Below are positions 22,887 through 29,904 of a stretch of DNA of 34,054 nt, in pieces (position 1 is the stretch's first letter; each line of letters begins with the position of its first letter). The notes under the pieces were generated by a model. The model did not search any database. It was given only the letters and a program-made list of their open reading frames with translations, and was not told the DNA's origin. The position numbers were made by a program, and so were the translations under genes. Source of the stretch: an uncultured Lachnospiraceae bacterium (GTDB taxonomy: Bacteria > Bacillota > Clostridia > Lachnospirales > Lachnospiraceae). The stretch is from contig CANQRU010000039.1 of NCBI GenBank assembly GCA_947626395.1, positions 1 to 34,054 of the forward strand. The letters are read 5' to 3'.

Positions 22887-22926
22887 AATAGCCGTCCTTC
22901 ACCCGAAAAGTCTAGGAACGGCTATT
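22887..22926 (-). terminator. Putative terminator of the metNIQ operon
   Basis: AATAGCCGT (22887-22895) and ACGGCTATT (22918-22926) form a 9-bp stem; on the minus strand TTTCTTAT follows. A second small hairpin, GGGTGA/TCACCC, lies between it and metQ. The remainder of 22927-23058 shows nothing else. Confidence 0.5.
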
Positions 22927-23058
22927 CTTAGTTGCAAATAGATTTTCGCCGGGACGGGTGAGTCGCATTCACCCTCCGACTGTCTTGATAAGCATATTAT
23001 ATGCCATCACAAACGAAAAAGCAACTATTTTTTGAATCAAACCTCACATTATCTCTTT

Positions 23059-23958
23059 CTAAAACAGCGGCACCACCGCGCCCTCGTAGGTGTCTTCCAT
23101 GAATTTCTTCACTTCGTCGCTCTTGAGCGCCTCGATCAGGGCCTGGACGGCCGGATTGTTCTCCTCGCCATTGCGGACGGCGATCACGTTGCCGTAGGTC
23201 GTGGCGGCGATGGATTCGGAATCCTCCACAGCCAGAGCATCGGCCACCTTGAAGCCGGCCTCGATGGCGTAGTTGCCGTTGATGACCGCGATGTCCACAT
23301 CCTCGATGACGCGCGGGATCTGGGCGGCCTCAACCTCGTAAAGCTCCAGATTCTTTGGATTCTCCACGATGTCATTCTTCGTAACGGTCAGATCGGCGCC
23401 TTCCTTCAGCTTGATCAGTCCCTGCGCCTCCAGAAGCAGAAGCGCGCGCGCCTCGTTGCTGGTGTCGTTGGGAACCGCTACGACCGCTCCATCAGCCAGC
23501 GCGTCCAGGGAAGCGGTCTTGCCGGCGTAGATGCCGAAGGGCTCGTAGTGGATTGCCGCGGCGGATACCAGATCCGTGCCGTTCTCCTCGTTGAAGGACT
23601 CCAGATACGGAAGATGCTGGAAATAGTTGGCGTCCAGGTCGCCGGACTCCAGCGCCAGGTTAGGCTGAATGTAGTCCACATACTCCATAACCTGTAACTC
23701 ATAACCTTTTTGCGCCAGGATTTCCTTCGCCGCGTTCAGGATCTCCGCATGAGGCGCGGGGCTTGCCCCGACAATAATCTTGGTCAGTTCGCCGCTGGCT
23801 GCCGTTGTCTCAGCCGCAGCCGTTCCTGCTGCCGTGGCTGTTCCACCTGCTTCCGTCCCGGACGAACCGGACTGCTGGCCGCCGCAGGCGGTCAGAGCCG
23901 ATACAGCAAGAACCGCCGCTGTGAATACCGATAATCTCCTTAATGCTTCTTTTCTCAT
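23059..23958 (-). CDS. metQ: Methionine ABC transporter substrate-binding lipoprotein MetQ
   Basis: Membrane-anchored extracellular binding protein of the methionine importer. The 299-residue precursor has a type II signal peptide with lipobox L-T-A-C (Cys25), then a glycine/serine/threonine/alanine-rich linker of about 35 residues. The NlpA/MetQ domain starts near residue 60 (KIIVGASPAPHAEILNAAKE), with YVDYIQPNLALESGDLDANY and HYEPFGIYAG as family motifs. GGAGGAG precedes the ATG at 23956-23958. The gene is separated from metI by about 366 bases with tandem repeats and has no clear own promoter, so it is probably expressed from the T-box-controlled operon. Confidence 0.95.
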   Translation of the reverse strand: MRKEALRRLSVFTAAVLAVSALTACGGQQSGSSGTEAGGTATAAGTAAAETTAASGELTKIIVGASPAPHAEILNAAKEILAQKGYELQVMEYVDYIQPNLALESGDLDANYFQHLPYLESFNEENGTDLVSAAAIHYEPFGIYAGKTASLDALADGAVVAVPNDTSNEARALLLLEAQGLIKLKEGADLTVTKNDIVENPKNLELYEVEAAQIPRVIEDVDIAVINGNYAIEAGFKVADALAVEDSESIAATTYGNVIAVRNGEENNPAVQALIEALKSDEVKKFMEDTYEGAVVPLF

Positions 23959-24165
23959 AATGATTCTCCTCCTTATGGATCATTTGATGCAGAGTGGAGT
24001 GCGCGTCGACAACGCCTCACGCTGCATACTGATATGATTTATCATAAAGACCTCGTCAGATCTTTATTTCTCACTCAATACCGCCCCGAAGCGGCTCTGT
24101 TTCCATGCAGGACATTTCCTCAACACATAATTTCGGCCACAGCCGGGAATCCTGACAATGCTGCC

Positions 24166-24335
24166 GCATTTTGTTCTGTCAGTTTCACATTTTCGTCCTT
24201 TCGGATTCCAATCCTCGTCCTGTCGGTTCCATATTTTCTTTTTACCGGTTCGAGATTTCTTCCAACCGGATCCACACTTATCCTGCCGGATCCGCATTTT
24301 CTACCAACTGGATTCACACTTTCCCTACCGGATCC
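24166..24335 (-). repeat. Degenerate ~21-bp tandem repeat between metI and metQ
   Basis: Eight consecutive units of 20-23 bases on the minus strand (starting at 24335, 24314, 24293, 24273, 24251, 24230, 24209 and 24186) follow a pattern close to GGATCCGG-T-AGGA-GAAAAT. The first unit covers the last codons and stop of metI. The rest of the metI-metQ interval (23959-24165) holds a ribosome binding site and two weak hairpins near 23990-24070, with no gene I can support. Confidence 0.7.
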
Positions 24336-24990
24336 TCTTATCGCTCTTTCTGGAAAGCCGGTTCCCCGCCTCCTGGATGATCTGTACCATCACCACCAGA
24401 AGCACCACCGACACCCACATCAGAAACGGCTCATACCGGTAATAGCCGTAGTTGATCGCAATGGCTCCCAGCCCTCCGCCGCCGGTGAAACCGGCCATGG
24501 CCGAATAGCTGAGAATCGTCGTCACCGCCAGCGCCGCGCCGAGAAGAAGGGACGGCTTCGACTCCGGCAAAAGCACCTTCCAGATAATCTGCCAAGTGGA
24601 CGCGCCCATAGACTGGGCCGCCTCGATGACGCCCGCGTCCAGTTCCCGGAAGGACGATTCCACCACCCTGGCCACATAGGGCGCCGCCGCGATAGTCAGC
24701 GGGATTACGATTGCCGGCGAACCGATCCTGGTACCGATCACGATCTTCGACAGCGGCAGCGCGATGAACAAAAGGATCAGAAACGGTACGCTGCGCAGCA
24801 GGTTGATTACAACTCCCAGAATTTTCTGCAGCCACGGGATCGGCCGAATTCCACCTTCGTCAGTGACCACCAGGATGATCCCCAGCGGCAGGCCGATGAT
24901 GTAGGCGAACAGGGACGACAAAGCCGTCATATAGAAGGACTCCCAGATCCCCGTCTTCAGCATATTGATCGTTACCGCATCAAGCTTCAT
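24325..24990 (-). CDS. metI: Methionine ABC transporter permease MetI
   Basis: Inner-membrane channel subunit of the MetNIQ importer. The 221-residue protein has five hydrophobic segments and the EAA loop EAAQSMGASTWQIIWKVLLP that docks MetN, both typical of the family. The ATG at 24988-24990 lies inside the end of metN (11-base overlap) behind GAGGAGGTGA, so translation is coupled. The last three codons and stop lie in the first unit of a 21-bp repeat, so the extreme C-terminus (RIR) may have been reshaped by repeat insertion. Confidence 0.95.
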   Translation of the reverse strand: MKLDAVTINMLKTGIWESFYMTALSSLFAYIIGLPLGIILVVTDEGGIRPIPWLQKILGVVINLLRSVPFLILLFIALPLSKIVIGTRIGSPAIVIPLTIAAAPYVARVVESSFRELDAGVIEAAQSMGASTWQIIWKVLLPESKPSLLLGAALAVTTILSYSAMAGFTGGGGLGAIAINYGYYRYEPFLMWVSVVLLVVMVQIIQEAGNRLSRKSDKRIR

Positions 24991-25999
24991 AACCGTTCAC
25001 CTCCTCGTAAGGAATCTTGATCGATTCCAGATAATCAATCACTCTCTCCGCACCGTCCGCGTCCTTCGGCAGCTGTACCACCATCTGTCCCATTGCCTTG
25101 CCCTGAATATCCCTTGTGGCCGCGTACATGATGTTCACCGGCGCCTTGCAGGCAAGGACCATATTGGAAATGATCGGCTCCGCGGACTCTCTGCCATCAA
25201 AGATAATTCGGATACTTCTTCCGCTTCCGGCACCGCCTGCCGCACGTTCCCCGGCATCTCCCATGATCAGCTTCCGTCCGATGGCAGACTGCGGATTTAA
25301 AAATATCTCCGACACCGCGCCGACCTCGGCGATCCGGCTCTGGTCGATGATCGCCACCCGGTCGCAGATGGCCTCAATCACCGCCATTTCATGGGTAATC
25401 ACGATGATCGTCACGCCCATGGTCTGATTAATCTCCTTAAGAAGCTCCAGGATCTGCTTCGTCGTGTTGGGATCCAGCGCGCTGGTGGCCTCGTCGCAGA
25501 GGATCACCTTCGGATTGGTCGCCAGCGCCCTGGCGATGGCCACCCTCTGCTTCTGTCCGCCGGATAACTGGGCCGGATAGGCCTGCGCACGGTCCTCAAG
25601 GCCGACCATTTTCAGAAGCTCCAGGGCCCGCTCACGCGCCTCTTTCTTCGGCACCCCGGTCAGTTCCAGCGGGAAACAGACGTTGCGGATCACATTTCTC
25701 TGGGCCAGCAGATTGAACTGCTGGAAGATCATTCCCATGGAGCGGCGGGTCGCGCGCCGCTGCGCGTCAGTCATCGCCGCCATGCTCTGGCCTTCGAAAA
25801 GCACGTCGCCTTCCGTGGGGACTTCCAGATAGTTGATGCAACGCACCAGAGTGCTTTTGCCGGCGCCGCTCAGGCCGATGATTCCGAAAATCTCACCGGC
25901 GGATACCTCCAGATTGATGTCCTGAAGGGCACGCACAGGGCCGTTTGCGGTTTTGAATTCTTTGGCCAGATTTTTGATCTGGATGATTGGGGTTTCCAT
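24980..25999 (-). CDS. metN: Methionine ABC transporter ATP-binding protein MetN
   Basis: ATPase subunit of the methionine importer. The 339-residue protein has Walker A GLSGAGKST (42-50), Q-loop GMIFQQFNLLAQR, signature LSGGQKQRVAIARAL, Walker B VILCDEATSALDP and switch histidine VITHEM. The last 80 residues form the NIL regulatory domain that binds methionine and gives trans-inhibition. The ATG at 25997-25999 follows GGAGGT by 7 bases. It is the first gene of the operon. The 5' leader of about 515 bases contains a methionine T-box and, after the T-box terminator, an unexplained nested palindrome. Confidence 0.96.
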   Translation of the reverse strand: METPIIQIKNLAKEFKTANGPVRALQDINLEVSAGEIFGIIGLSGAGKSTLVRCINYLEVPTEGDVLFEGQSMAAMTDAQRRATRRSMGMIFQQFNLLAQRNVIRNVCFPLELTGVPKKEARERALELLKMVGLEDRAQAYPAQLSGGQKQRVAIARALATNPKVILCDEATSALDPNTTKQILELLKEINQTMGVTIIVITHEMAVIEAICDRVAIIDQSRIAEVGAVSEIFLNPQSAIGRKLIMGDAGERAAGGAGSGRSIRIIFDGRESAEPIISNMVLACKAPVNIMYAATRDIQGKAMGQMVVQLPKDADGAERVIDYLESIKIPYEEVNGYEA

Positions 26000-26043
26000 G
26001 AGATGTACCTCCAGTTTTTGTCAATAAAAATGTTGTGCACATA

Positions 26044-26209
26044 TTCGCGACCCGCCAGCGCCGCCTCGGAAACGCGAAGCGTTTCCTCGGTCGCGGGCAT
26101 TGTTCCAATGCCCGCTCTGCCGTGAACCGACAGCCTCCGGCCTCCGCAAGCGGCGCCGGAGGCTGTCGGCTCACGGCGTGGCGGCGCTGTAACGATTTGC
26201 CTTCGCGAA
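26044..26209 (-). repeat. Nested multi-arm palindrome in the metN leader
   Basis: An outer pair TTCGCGA/TCGCGAA (26044-26050, 26203-26209) encloses a 10-bp stem CAGCGCCGCC/GGCGGCGCTG (26056-26065, 26180-26189). Inside lie three hairpins: 8 bp with loop GAA (26068-26086), 10 bp with loop TTC (26093-26115), and a 22-bp arm with one mismatch (26119-26140, 26156-26177). No frame in it looks like a gene. It could be a structured RNA or a palindromic mobile repeat. Confidence 0.8.
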
Positions 26210-26514
26210 AAAAACAGGCTCCCGTCCGCATAGGACGGGAGCCTTAAACTCTCGTGGTACCACCTAATTTCACCGGACACTCACATATCCGGCCTCTGCA
26301 GGTACGGCCTTCCGTTCGCAAACGGTAAGGATTATACCCTGTCGCTGTAACGGGCGCTGCCGTCGTGACCTAAACCATATGTTTCGGCCACGCAACTCCA
26401 GGACCATGTTCACAAGCTTCATTCTGCTCCTTCTCAGCCTTCGGAGCTCTCTGTGAGAATATCCCCCTGCTACTCTTCCCTTCCAAGTCTTTGGGTTCTG
26501 TATTCGGTTGACTT
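26208..26514 (-). ncRNA. T-box leader, methionine-specific, controlling metNIQ
   Basis: tRNA-sensing riboswitch. On the minus strand the conserved T-box AGGTGGTACCACG (26265-26253) carries the TGGT bulge that pairs with the NCCA end of uncharged tRNA. Stem I shows AGTAGC (near 26474), CTCCGAAGGCTGAGAAG and a specifier loop GAAC-ATG-G whose ATG (26407-26405) pairs with the methionine anticodon. The terminator is a perfect 12-bp stem (26216-26227, 26233-26244) followed by seven Ts (26214-26208). Low charged tRNA-Met should allow read-through into metNIQ. Confidence 0.9.
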
Positions 26515-26520
26515 GCGTTA

Positions 26521-26549
26521 ATATTATGGCATTCTTTTCAATTTGTCAA
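26521..26549 (-). promoter_or_regulatory. Promoter of the T-box leader and metNIQ
   Basis: TTGACA (26544-26549), 17 bases, TAATAT (26521-26526) on the minus strand. Transcription would begin near 26514, just before T-box stem I. Confidence 0.65.
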
Positions 26550-26648
26550 GCGATTTTCAAAATTTTTTATCTGCCACGACTGCAAAGCGCATACGTCCGG
26601 GCGTCAAAAATGGTCACCGTTCTCCGCCGTGCCGCGGCACTATTTCCG

Positions 26649-27653
26649 TCACAGTGCCTGAAACTGCGGAATAAACTGGGTCGCCACGAAATACACGATC
26701 ACCACGATGCCCAGCGCGATCCGGTAATATCCGAACAGCTTGAAATCATTTCTCCGGATATAGGTCATCAGGAACCGGATCGAATACACGCTCACCAGGA
26801 ACGCCACCACCATGCCGAACAGCAGGAGGAAAACCTCACCTCCGGTAAAATGGAACCCGAACTTGATCAGCTTCAGAAGGCTGGCTCCGAACATGACCGG
26901 AATCCCCAGGAAAAATGAAAACTCCGCCGCCGCGCCACGCGAACAGCCCAGAAGCATGGCGCCCAGGATCGTCGCGCCGGACCGGGAGGTGCCAGGCACC
27001 AGAGAAAGCGTCTGGAACAAACCGATCAGCAGCGCCAGGTACAGAGAAATCTGCTCCACCTTCTCCGTCTCCGCCCGTTTGCCGTAATTCCGGTTCTCCA
27101 CCACAATGAACAGGATACCGTAAATGATCAGCGCCGCCGCCACCACATACGGTCCCCGCAGATGCTCTTCCATCCAGTCGTCCAGCGGGATCCCGACGAT
27201 CGCCGCAGGCAGGCAGGCGATAATGACCTTCACCCACAGCACCAGCGTACTGGCCTTGATTCCCACATGACCGTCCTTCCCCGCCGGGATCGACAGTGGA
27301 ATGATGTCCTCACGGACGCCGCCCCTGTTCGTATGATAAGAATCCGTGGTCATAACGACGGATTTGCTGCTCTTCCCGCCAAGCGGCACAGCCAGATTCT
27401 TCTTACCCATACTTTTGCCCTTTATGGTCACGAAGGGAAATAATTTTGAAAAATAAAGTACCACCACGGCCAGGATCGCTCCCAACTGGATCACTACCAG
27501 AAATACTTCCCTGAATTCCGGCGTCACATCCAACTGGATCAGTTCGTCCAGCAGGATCATATGGCCGGTGCTGCTGATCGGCAGCCATTCGGTGAAGCCT
27601 TCCACGATACCGAATACGAGTGCCTTTAAAATCTCTATGATGTCCATCTGCAT
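26649..27653 (-). CDS. uppP: Undecaprenyl-diphosphatase UppP (BacA)
   Basis: Membrane phosphatase that recycles the C55 lipid carrier for peptidoglycan synthesis; it also gives bacitracin tolerance. Catalytic motifs are EGFTEWLPISSTGH (residues 18-31) and PGTSRSG (near 220). At 334 residues it exceeds the usual 260-280. The surplus is a hydrophilic segment of about 58 residues (about 76-133) between early membrane helices, rich in Lys, Ser and Gly. GGGAG precedes two ATGs, 27653 (4 bases spacing) and 27647 (10 bases). It is 31 bases after ung and probably the last gene of hisH-hisF-ung-uppP. No clear terminator is seen behind it. Confidence 0.95.
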   Translation of the reverse strand: MQMDIIEILKALVFGIVEGFTEWLPISSTGHMILLDELIQLDVTPEFREVFLVVIQLGAILAVVVLYFSKLFPFVTIKGKSMGKKNLAVPLGGKSSKSVVMTTDSYHTNRGGVREDIIPLSIPAGKDGHVGIKASTLVLWVKVIIACLPAAIVGIPLDDWMEEHLRGPYVVAAALIIYGILFIVVENRNYGKRAETEKVEQISLYLALLIGLFQTLSLVPGTSRSGATILGAMLLGCSRGAAAEFSFFLGIPVMFGASLLKLIKFGFHFTGGEVFLLLFGMVVAFLVSVYSIRFLMTYIRRNDFKLFGYYRIALGIVVIVYFVATQFIPQFQAL

Positions 27654-27684
27654 TCTGCTCCCTGTCTGTTTTATTTCACTGCTC

Positions 27685-28362
27685 TCAGATATTCTCGATC
27701 TGCCAGTCGATCGGTTCTACGCCGTGGCTCTGCAGAAATTCGTTGCATTGGCTGAAATGGCGGCACCCGAAGAATCCCCGGTACGCCGAAAGCGGACTCG
27801 GATGGGGCGCCTTAAGCACCAGATGCTTCGGATTCGTCAGCATCGGGATCTTCGACTGGGCCGGTCTCCCCCACAGCATATATACGATGGGACGGTCCTC
27901 CCGATTCACCGCTTCAATGATCGCATCCGTGAACTGCTCCCAGCCCCGACCCTGATGGGAATTGGCCTGATGGGCCCGCACGGTCAGCACCGTGTTCAGC
28001 AGAAGCACGCCCTCTTTCGCCCATTTGACCAGATAACCGTTGTTCGGGATATAGCAGCCCAGATCGTCATGCAGCTCCTGATAAATGTTTATGAGCGACG
28101 GCGGGATCTCCTTCTGATCCGGCAGCACCGAGAAGCACAGGCCGTGAGCCTGATGCTCGTTGTGATACGGATCCTGCCCCAGGATCAGCACCTTCACCTC
28201 TTTGAGCGGCGTCAGATGCAGGGCGTTAAAAATGTCATCCGCCGGCGGGTAGATGACCCGCGTGCGGTATTCCTGATTGACAAAATTGTACAGATCCTTA
28301 TAATAAGGCTTCCGAAACTCGCCGCCAATGGCCTGCAGCCAGTCGTTCTGGATCGCTCCCAT
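27685..28362 (-). CDS. ung: Uracil-DNA glycosylase, family 1
   Basis: Base-excision repair enzyme that removes uracil from DNA. The 225-residue protein has the water-activating motif GQDPYH with Asp64 and the leucine-loop motif HPSPLSAYRGFFG with His187, at the same positions as in E. coli Ung. GGAGGAG lies 7 bases before the ATG at 28360-28362. It is placed 36 bases after hisF and 31 before uppP, an unrelated set that probably shares one transcript. Confidence 0.97.
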   Translation of the reverse strand: MGAIQNDWLQAIGGEFRKPYYKDLYNFVNQEYRTRVIYPPADDIFNALHLTPLKEVKVLILGQDPYHNEHQAHGLCFSVLPDQKEIPPSLINIYQELHDDLGCYIPNNGYLVKWAKEGVLLLNTVLTVRAHQANSHQGRGWEQFTDAIIEAVNREDRPIVYMLWGRPAQSKIPMLTNPKHLVLKAPHPSPLSAYRGFFGCRHFSQCNEFLQSHGVEPIDWQIENI

Positions 28363-28398
28363 GATTTTCTCCTCCTGTAACCTTGTAACCCGGCACCC

Positions 28399-29160
28399 TC
28401 ACAACCGCATCGGCACGCCGCGTCCGGCCAGATACTCCTTCACCTGCCGGATCTCCAGTTCCTTATAGTGGAACAGCGAAGCCGCCAGTGCCGCGTCCGC
28501 TTTTCCCACTGTCAGCGCGTCATAGAAATGTTCCAATGTCCCCGCGCCGCCTGATGCGATCACGGGCACCGACACATTTTCGGCGATCCGCGCCGTCAGC
28601 TCATTATCATAGCCGGCCTTGGTCCCGTCGCAGTCCATGCTGGTCAGAAGAATCTCCCCGGCTCCCAGCCGGTCCGCCTCCATGGCCCACTCCACTGCGT
28701 CCAGTCCGGTATCGATGCGGCCGCCGTTCTTATACACATTCCAGCCGGAACCATCCGTGCGGCGTCTGGCGTCGATGGCCACCACCACGCACTGCCGGCC
28801 GAATTTGTCCGCGGCGTCGCTGATCAGCCGCGGCGTATTGATGGCCGAGGAATTGATGGAGATCTTATCCGCGCCTTCCCGAAGGAGCAGGCGGAAATCA
28901 TCCACCGTGCGGATACCTCCGCCCACCGTGAACGGAATGAACACCGTCTCCGCCACTCTCCGCACCATGTCCACCACCGTGGCCCTGGCATCGGAAGACG
29001 CCGTGATATCTAAGAATACCAGCTCGTCGGCCCCGGCCTTATCATAGGCCGCGCCGATCTCCACCGGATCCCCGGCGTCGCGCAGATTTACAAAATTCAC
29101 ACCCTTCACCACGCGTCCGTTGTGGACGTCCAGGCAAGGGATGATGCGTTTCGTATGCAT
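28399..29160 (-). CDS. hisF: Imidazole glycerol phosphate synthase subunit HisF
   Basis: Cyclase subunit of IGP synthase in histidine biosynthesis: it uses ammonia from HisH to convert PRFAR into imidazole glycerol phosphate and AICAR. The 253-residue beta/alpha barrel has the acid/base residues Asp11 ([13 protein letters not shown]) and a second Asp near 130 (VVAIDARR), plus the two phosphate sites [10 protein letters not shown] and [10 protein letters not shown]. The frame is open upstream, but the ATG at 29158-29160 with GAGGAAA matches the family start. It lies 16 bases after hisH. The other his genes are not in the window. Confidence 0.97.
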   Translation of the reverse strand: MHTKRIIPCLDVHNGRVVKGVNFVNLRDAGDPVEIGAAYDKAGADELVFLDITASSDARATVVDMVRRVAETVFIPFTVGGGIRTVDDFRLLLREGADKISINSSAINTPRLISDAADKFGRQCVVVAIDARRRTDGSGWNVYKNGGRIDTGLDAVEWAMEADRLGAGEILLTSMDCDGTKAGYDNELTARIAENVSVPVIASGGAGTLEHFYDALTVGKADAALAASLFHYKELEIRQVKEYLAGRGVPMRL

Positions 29161-29176
29161 AATTATTTCCTCTTTG

Positions 29177-29782
29177 TCACATCGCCAGGAAATTCCGCAG
29201 GATCCGAAGTCCCACGTCCCCGCTCTTCTCCGGATGGAACTGGCAGGCGCATACATTGCCGCGCTCCACCGCCGCATGGATGCGGACGCTGTACTCCGTG
29301 GACGCAGCCACGATGTCCTCATCCTCCGCCTTCAGATAATACGAATGAACGAAATACACAAAGCTTCCCTGCGGGATCCCGGCGAAAAGCCTGCTGCCTT
29401 CCGTAATCTCCAGTGAATTCCAGCCCATATGGGGAATCTTAAGCCCGGCGCCGTCCGGAATCCGCAGAATACGTCCCGGAAACACGCCAAGCCCCTCTGC
29501 TCCCGGGCTCTCCTCGCTGCTCCCGAAAAGAAGCTGCAGCCCCAGACAGATCCCCAGAAACGGCTTGCCGGAGGCCGCCGCTTCCCGAACCACATCCGCC
29601 AGACCATACTGGGAAAGCCTTGCCATGGCGTCGCCGAAAGCGCCTACGCCCGGCAGGATCACCCGGTCCGCGCCCAGGATCTGATCCCGATCCCTGGTCA
29701 CAAGCGCCTCCTCGCCGAGAGCCTCCAGCGCCTTCGCCACACTTCTTAAATTTCCCGCGTCATAATCAATGATCGACGTCAC
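29177..29782 (-). CDS. hisH: Imidazole glycerol phosphate synthase glutaminase subunit HisH
   Basis: Class I glutamine amidotransferase that supplies ammonia to HisF. The 201-residue protein has the complete triad: Cys79 in [11 protein letters not shown], His183 and Glu185 in FHPEKSG. The oxyanion segment [11 protein letters not shown] is near residue 45. The start is a GTG at 29780-29782, with only a distant GAAGGG ahead, so initiation may be weak. It opens a group hisH-hisF-ung-uppP and has a promoter about 40 bases upstream. Confidence 0.95.
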   Translation of the reverse strand: MTSIIDYDAGNLRSVAKALEALGEEALVTRDRDQILGADRVILPGVGAFGDAMARLSQYGLADVVREAAASGKPFLGICLGLQLLFGSSEESPGAEGLGVFPGRILRIPDGAGLKIPHMGWNSLEITEGSRLFAGIPQGSFVYFVHSYYLKAEDEDIVAASTEYSVRIHAAVERGNVCACQFHPEKSGDVGLRILRNFLAM

Positions 29783-29822
29783 CGTTTTGGATTCCCTTCC
29801 GTCAGATTATGTATACTTGTCG

Positions 29823-29851
29823 ATTGTATCAGAAATGTATGAAAAAAACAA
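29823..29851 (-). promoter_or_regulatory. Promoter of hisH-hisF, overlapping the upstream terminator
   Basis: TTGTTT (29846-29851), 17 bases, TACAAT (29823-29828) on the minus strand. The -35 box lies in the T-run of the preceding terminator. The start would be near 29816, about 34 bases before the GTG. Confidence 0.5.
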
Positions 29852-29873
29852 GTGGTCTCCACGCGGAAACCAC
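29842..29873 (-). terminator. Intrinsic terminator of the GH43-GH36 operon
   Basis: On the minus strand GTGGTTTCC pairs with GGAGACCAC (one mismatch, four-base loop), followed by TTGTTTTTTT. It lies about 30 bases past the GH36 stop. Confidence 0.8.
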
Positions 29874-29904
29874 CTGTCTTATATCGGATCGCTGAAACCT
29901 GCAT

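Noticed and set aside
24166-24335. CRISPR array
   Set aside because: Units are only about 21 bases, adjoining without unique spacers and strongly diverged; no cas genes are nearby.
24034-25020. A 328-codon open frame on the plus strand across metI and the repeat region
   Set aside because: It lies antisense to metI, the protein is basic and low in complexity, and there is no plausible start site. The periodicity in its first part reflects the 21-bp repeat.
25870-26280. Open frames running through the nested palindrome upstream of metN
   Set aside because: Composition follows the GC-rich palindrome, there is no ribosome site, and the frames collide with metN and the T-box terminator.
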